Below, piece after piece: positions 55,778 through 64,000 of a DNA stretch of 64,000 bases. The position numbers were made by a program, and so were the translations under genes. Origin of the DNA: Romanomermis culicivorax (Eukaryota; Nematoda; Enoplea; Mermithida; Mermithidae); assembly GCA_963922205.1 (NCBI GenBank), contig CAWUHX010000019.1, positions 496,001 through 560,000 on the forward strand, read 5' to 3'. Each line of letters begins with the position of its first letter. Position 1 is the stretch's first letter. The notes under the pieces were generated by a model. The model saw nothing but the letters and a program-made list of their open reading frames with translations. It had not been told where the DNA came from and did no database searches.

Positions 55778-56699
55778 TCAGGGTTCACCTAAATGTAATA
55801 AAAGTTTCAGAATAAAGTCATAGTTTGGACATTACTTTCTTGCCAAGGGTTTATATTGCAGTAGGAGCAGATGATCTATCTAACATTCTTTTTGGCTGGA
55901 TAAAACATATATACTTTTTGAGCTGAGCCATCTTTTCTGGATCACCATGCAATTATACATATTTCATAGCAATCCACCATATATAGACCACAATGGATCA
56001 TTAGGCCCATCCATGAGCAGTTGTTTTTTCATGTCTCGAAATAGCACATATGATGAGTAATGGTTTTTTCCTACTCTGAATATGGACGTAACACCCTTAA
56101 AAAAATCATTAGAATAGGGCCTGTTTCACTACAGCCACTTTCCTGCAACAACCATGCCATCGTATGGAGTATGCATAGACCAGCAGTAGATTTGACCAGA
56201 GAGCCAGCAGGCATTTAAACAAGGCAGGACCCAGCCTACCTGCACATTGTTTTAGTGAGCTCCTTGTGTTTTTGTGTTGGCCTTTAGGAAGCATCCGGGG
56301 TGACCCTGATTGCTTTTTCAATGCAAGGTTTAATTATTCCAGTTACTAATTAGTCACTGAAGGTTGGGTTTTTTCCTGCTAGATAACTGTTGCACTGTGT
56401 TTAGCTGATTACTTATAGGAAGCTCCTTTGAGTTACCAACACTAATTGGTTGCATACAAGTCAATAGACTGTTCTAGTTATATTGCTGATGCTTTTTGAC
56501 CTAAGCAGAGTTCTAATCATAACACCTACTCTTTCATGGCACCATTGTCGAAATGCTAACTGGGATGAGTAGACCCCAACAAGCAGCATTCCAAGCTCAT
56601 GTACACAATTTGATTACCCTGGAAGGAAGAAATGTTGTGTCTGCCTGGGCAAACACCCAGAAAATTAATTTGGGTTATACCTGAAATCAAACCTTGTTT
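55778..56699. other. No feature seen
   Basis: Nothing recognised beyond the mariner 3' flank. Confidence 0.3.
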
Positions 56700-56755
56700 T
56701 TCAGACTAGAAGTCGGAGCAAAAACCACTAGACTAAGATGGCCTGTGGTTTAGCT
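56700..56755 (-). mobile_element. tRNA-like SINE head
   Basis: In reverse complement: 'ggccatcttagtctagtggtt' (A-box) and 'caaggtttgatttcaggt' (B-box) at tRNA-like spacing. No tRNA cloverleaf. Body unclear. Confidence 0.4.
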
Positions 56756-58079
56756 ATAATTTTGCATCAACTATGGGTAAAAATGCGTACTCGTTCAGCC
56801 CTTTTCATTCATCTGAAATAGTAATGAAATTCAAGCATGGGGCTTGCCTTGATAATGCTAACAGTATGCATCAGCAGCAAAGAAAAACATGGGCAGGTCA
56901 ATCACTTTTTCAGTATGGTCTCTATCTTCCAGTAGTTATAATCTTCGAACTGCTGCATCAAAAATGAAGATAGACAACTCTGAACAGAGATTTTCCAAAA
57001 AGGAGGGTCTTTAAACTATTCATTGAGAAGCCTGAAGGATGATTGTGCAAAAAAACAAAAACTGAGCTTCAAAGTCATGTTCATCAAACCTAATATGCAG
57101 AAAGTGATAAAAAAGAAGGGCTATCCAGGGCCTTAAGTAGGAAAGATTGCCTATCCCTGACTCCCCTTTGTGCATTTGCATATGATTCTAAATGATGTTT
57201 TTGGACAGATCACAACAAGATCTGTCATCTGATTGCTTGCCCGAAAAAAGACATTCCTGTTCCCTTGATCCAAAATTTTCTAACTAGGAACGAAAATGAG
57301 GTCGCTAGCGTGGGAGGTGCCCTACAGGGAGATTAGACCACAACGCTTACCAGTACCTGTTTGCATCTGTTTCATCAATATTTGCCATATCCTATAGCCT
57401 GAAATATTTTTTCCATTATCAACTGAAACAGTAAAGCAAATTCTGTCTAACCAATATTGTAGGCTTTTACACTACATTCTTCAGTGGCATTGTTTGATAT
57501 GATCTGATTATTTTGCAATAAATCATAAAAGCAATAAAGAAAATTGGATGCCATCTAACAATAGTAAATAATTTCTCATTGTAGATGTAATCTTTAGATT
57601 ACTTCCAACATTGTTATTTTTTTCTATGGGAAAAAACTATGTTAACTATGCGGAAGTTGGATACTAATTACTTACCAGATGATGACAAATTTGTCTGATG
57701 ACATCTGCACCCTCTACAAAGGGCTAAAAAGTGATTTTTGAGAAAAAACTTTCAAAATATCCAAGTGAGTATATTTTACTATGATCTTTGCCAAACAGAT
57801 CTTTGATGATGTCTGAGACATCCCTAGTAGTTTGGATCATCAGATATTTATCAATGGATTAGCAGGTATAGCCAGATTGAACAAAAGCCAACAACTTGCA
57901 TGAGACTTATACAATATCCTGATCAATCCTTGGTGTTCTAAGCAAACTTACTTCATGGTGAAGGATCTGAAGTTTCTTGCGGGTCCACCAGTCATGCACA
58001 ATTGAAGGCTCTATTTGTCGAGGCAACCTATTCCCCTTGCTTGGTTTTTTGGTAAAAGCTAGGCTGAATTCCTGGACCT
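56756..58079. other. No gene recognised
   Basis: Scattered frames only. Confidence 0.3.
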
Positions 58080-58125
58080 AGGTGCTATCATGCCTATACT
58101 CTAACCAACTGAGCCAACCCTCGAA
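58080..58125 (-). mobile_element. tRNA-like SINE head, same type as 29281
   Basis: The reverse complement reads 'gagggttggctcagttggtt' then 'agagtataggcatg', i.e. the A-box part of the head at 29281-29345. The B-box was not clear. Confidence 0.4.
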
Positions 58126-58514
58126 AGGTGCCCTCCAAAGAGTATCCAATTAGCAAAAAGTTGAGTCTGATGTGGTTACTCTGGACATCGCTCTGTTGTT
58201 GAGTTTGATGAACCATTAAGGTCCCCATTTTTAAGGCAATTGGTTACTTTTGGGATCGGATGAGACCTGCTGAAATTTTGCTCAATGGATAAAACTTCAT
58301 CCCTTAAAAGTTGGTTGAAAAAGTTCTTAATTACATGATTTGATTGAAAATTTTTTGGAAAACATTTCAAAATGATACTATACTGTTTGTTTCACAACTC
58401 AACACACATTTTATGAGATATGTAAAACTATTTCAAAGCAACAATTTGTTTCTGGACCTTTTGTCTTTTCCATAAATTTTCTGACTGCTGTCCTCAGTTG
58501 TCAGTTTTCTGAAC

Positions 58515-58700
58515 AGGCCCTGATGGCCCAGTGGTGGCACTCTAGACTCTCAACCAAACGACCAGGGTTCTATTCCCCTCACCCGCAAGTTTTGTAAAAA
58601 AACGTTTATTGTTGCCTCAGGATGGTAGTAGGTAGCCTATGGAAATGTGGCATTATTATAACCATTTTATTGTTCCTTTGTTGTGTGCCTATGGGTAGAA
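58515..58700 (+). mobile_element. tRNA-derived SINE with a family-A-like body
   Basis: Head 'gccctgatggcccagtggtgg' (A-box) and 'ccagggttctattcccctc' (B-box). Then 'gcctcaggatggtagtagg', resembling 'gcctgaggaaggtggtagg' of family A but with a different tRNA head. That suggests a shared central domain with exchanged heads. Confidence 0.5.
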
Positions 58701-60116
58701 TTATTATTTTAATGTGATTGATTTTATGGCAAAGAAATGGAGAATCATAATTTCTGAACAGCTTGACAATATGTCCAAACAAAATGTATTTGCATTCATT
58801 GTTCTTGGTTTCTCAGCTAATGTAATAGTAATCTTTTTTTACTTCCAGGCACCCATTTCCACTTTGTGAAATTTTCACACCTGTAAAGAATAGCACCATG
58901 ATATGAAATGGGAACAAATTTTCAACTGGCCATCTTTTGTTCCACATGAACGGTCGAACATGATTCATCACTAATGTCATAGCTGGGTTTGTAGCATAGA
59001 AAAGAAATTGTAGCTGCTAGAATGGAATAAGCCACAAATAGACAATCTGCAATCCTCACATATGACAATGAATGGACTTTTCAACGACCTTGCATCCAAA
59101 ATCACACCCTGTGCAATAGATGGACATATGTTATATTTACAGAGTTGATCAAGGTGATCGAAGATGTGGTTCAGCATTGATAATGATATTTAGATGACTG
59201 ATGTATTAAGAGAATTGGATGAAAATTTTTAAAACTGTTATCTTATCTTGAACTCATAAATAATGTTTCTGAAAGACTGATGTTCTGCTCTTTTGGCAAT
59301 TGGTCAACCTTTTAGTTGACCTTCAGCTTACTTATAATGGACTTTTTGTGAATCACTTTGTAAAACTGGCAAGTTTACACAAATGACTAACATCACCCTA
59401 CTACAGAACAACCTTTTCCCACTATCACAATCCTACTGTAACTTATTGTGAAAGTTCACAAACTACTTCCAATTCATGCTGTTTACCATCTTTTTCCAGT
59501 CTTTCTCTTTTTACAACTATGCACATCGGTCTTGCAGTGTTTTTCATTTTTATAAGTTATGTAAGATCTGTATAAGACTGAAAGCTCAATTGAAGTGGAA
59601 AATAATGTGTTTTTTCATTCTCATTTCTTTTCTTTTATCATTTCTAGTTTTTATCATTTCATTTTCCATCAATTTGTTGCCGCAGGTTGTAACATTGCTT
59701 TTTTTCATTCTCTGTCATTTATTATTCTGGTCATTTTATCCAAAAAAGCTTGAAATTGTCCTTTGTCTTTCTGTTCGAATATTACAGAATACTACCATGT
59801 TCAAAATTTGATTCTCAATTTGGTTAGTCTCATTTCAGCCATCGACAATTATGGTTGGAATTTTTTTGGGTTATTGTAGGTGCACCTGCTTGACTTCAGG
59901 TGTCAGTGGGCACTTGCTGGATGCAGCAGAAAGTGACTGAAATGAAAAATTTACATAGATTTATGTTGCCACTGTTGCACACATGTTTGGTGATTATTCC
60001 TGATTGTTTTAGTGTTAGTTGAATGCTTCGTCCATCCCCATTATTATTATGGTTTGTTATTTTATATTTATGTTGTAAGCTTCACCTTGTCACTCAATAT
60101 CAATCAACATGGTAGA
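58701..60116. other. No gene recognised
   Basis: The 111-codon plus frame at 59476-59811 is hydrophobic from T-rich sequence and is not called. Confidence 0.3.
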
Positions 60117-60380
60117 TTATTTTGTTTTGTGAGTGTAGGGGAGTATCAATAAGATTGGGAGATTGAGGACCAGGGAAGGGTCTTCTGTATCAGAGGTCAC
60201 AGTGTTCTGCCTGAGGTGTTGGGCATTACTGGTGAGGTATCTGGGTGTCCAGAGATAGTTTTGGAAGCATTTGTGTTTTGTTAGCTGGTGTTTGAACTGT
60301 TGCAACTTCCTTTGTATAAACCCAAAGGTCAGTCTCATCATTTCAGAACCACAGTAGCCTAAAACTGTCTTGAGATTCAC
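60117..60380 (-). pseudogene. Third copy of the segment upstream of the exon-1-like piece
   Basis: Aligns with 61740-61905 of the right arm and 48430-48620 of the left arm ('ggtcagtctcatcatttc', 'aacttcctttgtataa', 'gttctgcctgagg'). It ends where the exon would begin, with the acceptor region mutated (ttattgatactcc). The 87-codon frame is probably not translated. Confidence 0.5.
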
Positions 60381-61049
60381 AATTTGTATCTACATTACTG
60401 ACTATGATTTTGAGAGTTCTCCCTATTGGCCAGAGAGCATGGCTTTCCCCTGTATTTAATTGTGCAAAGTATTCTTTTGGTCAGAAGAGGCGATAATCAA
60501 TAAACGTCATGCAGTTGCTGAGCTGAATATTCTGATAAATGACGTGCATTAATTCACATTCACCATGTCAAAGGAAAATGAAAGATTTAAAAGAAAAAGC
60601 ATATAAAAATAGCAATGACTGTAAAGGAAAGGAGAGAAAAATAAATACAACTGAAAAAAATCAAAAAAATCAATTTAAAAGGAAGTAAAAAGTATAGAAG
60701 ATCAAGTAATGAATTAAGAAAGTATAAACTAATATAAAAGAAATGAAATAAGAAAAGTAAGATTTAGAAACAGGAGAAAAATAGTAAGAAGAATATATAT
60801 CTGATCACATTAATAGTATGATATGGTCTCCTGTGACTACTGCAGATCAGAATTTTCATTGACCCAAATTGATGATCAAACTCATGCATTCCCGATCACT
60901 TGCTTGGTATGTTTGTCGATTTATTTAAGTGGGTAAATACTGTACCAATCAAATTATAACCTGAGTTGTGACAGTATTACATTCAAAAATACCATATATA
61001 TATGTTTATTATATTTTGCACCATTCTTCCCAATAATCTTCTGGGGACA
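60381..61049. other. No gene recognised; A-rich patch
   Basis: 60585-60790 is strongly A-rich with short words 'aaaagaaa' and 'aaataag'. Otherwise nothing. Confidence 0.3.
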
Positions 61050-61059
61050 TTTATTGCAT

Positions 61060-61195
61060 ACTCACTATTCTCCATGATATCTATCTGACAGATACTTCTT
61101 GTACTCTTCATATCTTTTCTGTAGTTGTCAGCAATATGGTCCCTTCGTTCGAAGCCATTGTTTTCTTAGCAGATAAAACAATAGAGCATTTGATG
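61060..61195 (-). pseudogene. Another exon-3 relative of the secreted family
   Basis: The reverse complement reads LLFYLLRKQWLRTKGPY, then LQKRYEEYKKYLSDRYHGE and a stop, like LLRKQWLQTSRPY ... LQEKYEALKKYLPD at 47437-47603. A stop in the middle (after GPYC) breaks it. It follows the inner end of the right arm. Confidence 0.5.
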
Positions 61196-61548
61196 TGTTT
61201 TTTCTCATAACACTCTTAAACTATGATGTCTTAACAAAAACATGCAGAACATCCTCAAGTCTGACCATCATTGTTTAAAATCAGTGAACTAAAATCGAAA
61301 ACTCCAGCATACAGTCATCATAAGATTGTAAGACAAAGAAGTAAAAACTTTGAAGCAGGATTTGATGCAATGAACTTACACCTTCACTCTCCAAATGTCA
61401 GTCTTGCATAAGCCACGTCATTGAATGCCACTCTAAAGAAAGTGTAATACCCAACTAAGAGAAATAATTTTGATTATTCATTCATATTGTTTCCGATCAT
61501 CTGAAAATCATCTGCTCTGATGTATTGTGAAAAAGTCTTCTACCTGAC

Positions 61549-61694
61549 CAGAGCTTTGTCAACAGTGGAATTGTATACCAAAGCAACATAAAATTCCGGT
61601 TGCCATTGATGCATTGTTGTATTGGCATCATCATCTTTGTCACCCAATACATGCTGGACAAAGTAATTGTCTTGTTTTGTGATCGTAGGGAAAG
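61549..61694 (-). CDS. Exon-1-like relative, right arm
   Basis: After 'ttattgcag' it reads FPTITKQDNYFVQHVLGDKD to VALVYNSTVDKAL before GTCAGG. It is 146 bp, the same as the left-arm exon, and open. Exon 2 downstream is deleted here, so the gene as a whole is unlikely to work. Confidence 0.5.
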
Positions 61695-62118
61695 CTGCAA
61701 TAAAATTAGGAGTAGAGACCATGATAGGATCATCTGAGGTAGAGGTCATCCTGTTCTGCCTGAGGCTTAGATGAGTACTGGTGAAGGTATCTGAGAGTCC
61801 AGTGAGACAGTTTTTGGTGTGTTTGAGTTTTGTTAACCTGGTTGGTTGAACTGTTGTAACTTCCTTTGTATAAAAGCAAAGGTCAGTCACATCATCCTTA
61901 GGTCACAGCAGCCTAACACAAGTAGAGTCGATTTGTCAAATTAAAAATCAGCCTTGCTGTATTTTCTTCTGTGATGTGGAATTTCATATTTGACTTGCCA
62001 GGTGTACTTTCTGAAATGATATGGAAATTGGCACATTGAAGCATCGATTTTCTACAGTCATTGTAGTATTGTAAACATTAAATAAGTTTAGGTAGAAAAT
62101 CACAATTGCCTATAGTTT

Positions 62119-62397
62119 CTACACCCTGTATTGAACCCATGCGTTTAGAGCAGTACATTTGAAGCCTATAGTTATAGCATGGCTGTATTTTGTATATCGT
62201 CCTGTATGTTCCATAATAACTCCCAATGTGTCTGAAACTTCCTGGATTACCATGCAGCAATCTGGGTCATAGCAAAGTTTCGAATCTTTCCATATCAGAG
62301 CCTCAATTGTACTTTCCTTATCAATGAATAAGAAAGACAATTTACATTGAATTTCATTCATTCCTATCACTTCCAGGGACCAGCATTTTTTGTCCAT
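62119..62397 (-). CDS. Unrecognised 92-residue ORF, intact only in the right arm
   Basis: Starts MDKKCWSLEVIGMNEIQ and runs to CTALNAWVQYRV. It has four to five cysteines and alternating hydrophobic residues that suggest beta strands, and lies between the exon-3 relative (62736-62902) and the exon-1-like piece (61549-61694). The left-arm copy has a stop and a frameshift. It may be a last exon or a separate small gene; no family was recognised. Confidence 0.45.
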   Translation of the reverse strand: MDKKCWSLEVIGMNEIQCKLSFLFIDKESTIEALIWKDSKLCYDPDCCMVIQEVSDTLGVIMEHTGRYTKYSHAITIGFKCTALNAWVQYRV

Positions 62398-62735
62398 ACT
62401 CTGAATGCGGGGTATATTCTCTATGCTCCAAAAATATACTCATTAAACTACTATCAGGACATCATCCTACTGTTGATCAATCCTTGCTAGCTAAGTTTAT
62501 CCAAAAAAACTAGGATCCAATAGCAGTTTGAGGCCGTACCTGCTGAATCCAGGTCAGGATCTTGACCTGGAAACAGGTTCTACCTTGACCTGAATTTGTC
62601 ATATTAGTCATATTTTCTGAATATCTTTACTAAATTATTTCCTCATGGTGCAAAAATCACATTAGCATGAGCTCTGACAATATAAAACTCGCAAATATGG
62701 CAAATACTATACTCTACAATTCTCTCCACCATTTT

Positions 62736-62902
62736 TCACAATAAAGCTCGGGTGCTGCTTTCAATGTCTTGCAGTTGTCCACGAATATTTTCAGGCAGAT
62801 ACTTTTTAAGGGCTTCATACTTTTCCTGTAGTAATTGGCCATATGGTCCACTTGTTTGGAGCCATTGTTTTCGTAGCAGATAAGTCAAATATTTCATCAA
62901 AT
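62736..62902 (-). CDS. Exon-3 relative, right arm
   Basis: 167 bp after 'ttgttcag', phase 1, reading LMKYLTYLLRKQWLQTSGPY to STRALL and stop, matching 47437-47603 nearly codon for codon. Confidence 0.55.
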
Positions 62903-63249
62903 CTGAACAATAAACATTGCAGGTACTGACACTTCTTTTTTCCCATAACAGTTGTGCATAGTTGCTTGTTTACAAAAAAAATTAAGCTGTATTTCAGCCT
63001 AAATCAAAGACAACAACCTGCACTGAACTAAAATTATATGTCCATTTGCTGTTTTTTTATCTTTATTTAAAAAAATGGTAAGCCTAAACATTAGTTAAAA
63101 GAAGACTTTTTTTGGTGCATCAAGAAAGACAATTTTCAAGACTAATTTCTTTAATTTCCAAACATTATATATTGTACAATATTTGAGGATGATTGAAAAT
63201 ATGTCTTCTCTATTAATTCACCTGATGGCTGGAGTCATAAGTTCAGAGC

Positions 63250-63534
63250 ACAGTTCATTGGTATCAGCTTACTATTTTTTTTCATTTCTCAGTCTTGTGA
63301 AAGCATACCAATGGTAGGGTACTTTACAGAACACGTTACACAGTGAGACTCCTTGGATCAGGGGTGGAAAGATTCATGTCTATCACATTAATACTGCCAG
63401 CAATCAGATTCCAAATCCTTAAATAATTAGAGTATATAACTGGGTTTGTTCCGTGTTTGAAATCAACGTTCGAAGCTGTTTAATTTACATCACTAATTAG
63501 TTCTTGAACATGTAGCTTGTGGAGTATTTCCTGT
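63250..63534 (-). pseudogene. Exon-2 relative, right arm
   Basis: Mirror of 46810-47068; begins EILHKLHVQELISDVN and stops at the same TAA. Confidence 0.55.
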
Positions 63535-64000
63535 AAAAAATGCAGTCTTGTTACCAATAATCATTCTAATCTATAATAAATCCTAGGCCAGGCCCCGATA
63601 TGTGAATCATTGGAGAAGAGGAAAAAAAGTCAAAATACTTATGTTTCCCAACTCCTTTTTTTGCTCAGAAATGCTCATAGATGCTTAAATTGAGTGTTCT
63701 GAGCTTTTAAAAGCATTCTGATAATCAATTTTTCAAGCATATATCTCAAAAATTAGATTCAAATTTTGTTTTGTAAAAAATCATAAGTTTTAGAATCTGA
63801 TCATTTTAAAATTGTGAAACCAGTCATTGATTCATAAAATTCCAAGAATTCTGCCGACAAGATGTGAGTAAGAAGAGTTGAAATTTTCCAAAACTACTCT
63901 TATGAAGCTTTTGAGTTCATTTTACGTTAATGAGAGAACAATCCCTGCAAAAATTCAAAAAGTTGACATGTTGATCTTTCTCAAACAATGCGTCGAGGAA

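Larger units (their letters stand above)
61195..64000 (-). repeat. Right arm of the inverted duplication (runs off the window)
   Basis: Reverse complement of 46338-49505 with a ~318-bp gap. The window's last bases still match, so the true length is unknown. Confidence 0.85.

Noticed and set aside
59476..59811. 111-codon hydrophobic ORF as a membrane protein
   Set aside because: Hydrophobicity follows from T-rich sequence; no splice or start context.

Overview
The window is intron-rich, AT-rich, repeat-laden eukaryotic DNA. A multi-exon adhesion-type GPCR gene, GT-AG introns, tRNA-derived SINEs, a mariner relic, a Penelope-like fragment, LINE relics and LTRs point to an invertebrate animal with a large, transposon-rich genome. 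I cannot name the phylum from sequence alone.

Region by region. 1-1477 is the 3' end of one adhesion GPCR copy, whose last exon has lost its splice acceptor and about 1 kb. 1.7-11.1 kb is a repeat field: degenerate short-period arrays, one cut by a solo LTR with a target-site duplication; a ~268-bp tandem array; a TA-flanked MITE; a lone glutathione S-transferase exon; a Ty3-type reverse transcriptase relic; and a gag-like open region. 11.5-21.8 kb holds the best gene: a spliced adhesion GPCR with a signal-peptide exon, a run of phase 1-1 Ser/Thr-rich stalk exons duplicated as a block, a shortened GAIN/GPS part and seven membrane segments. Its 3' half is the paralogue of the window start. 23-33 kb is nested transposon debris (LINE, Penelope, two TIR elements, two LTRs, several SINEs) plus a broken beta-1,3-galactosyltransferase-like exon.

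34.7-40.5 kb is a three-exon gene predicted to encode a 234-residue secreted protein of unrecognised family. Relatives of its exons recur at 46.8-49.3 kb on + and, as an inverted copy, at 61-64 kb on -. The arms of this inverted duplication (about 46338-49505 and 61195-64000) flank an ~11.7-kb spacer with a LINE relic, a decayed mariner and more SINE heads. Many exons in the arms carry stops, so this looks like a birth-and-death array of secreted proteins.

Functionally, only the GPCR and the 34.7-kb gene look capable of making full proteins. Most remaining sequence is mobile-element material. Exon limits were set by reading GT/AG sites, phases and paralogue comparison by eye, without transcript evidence.
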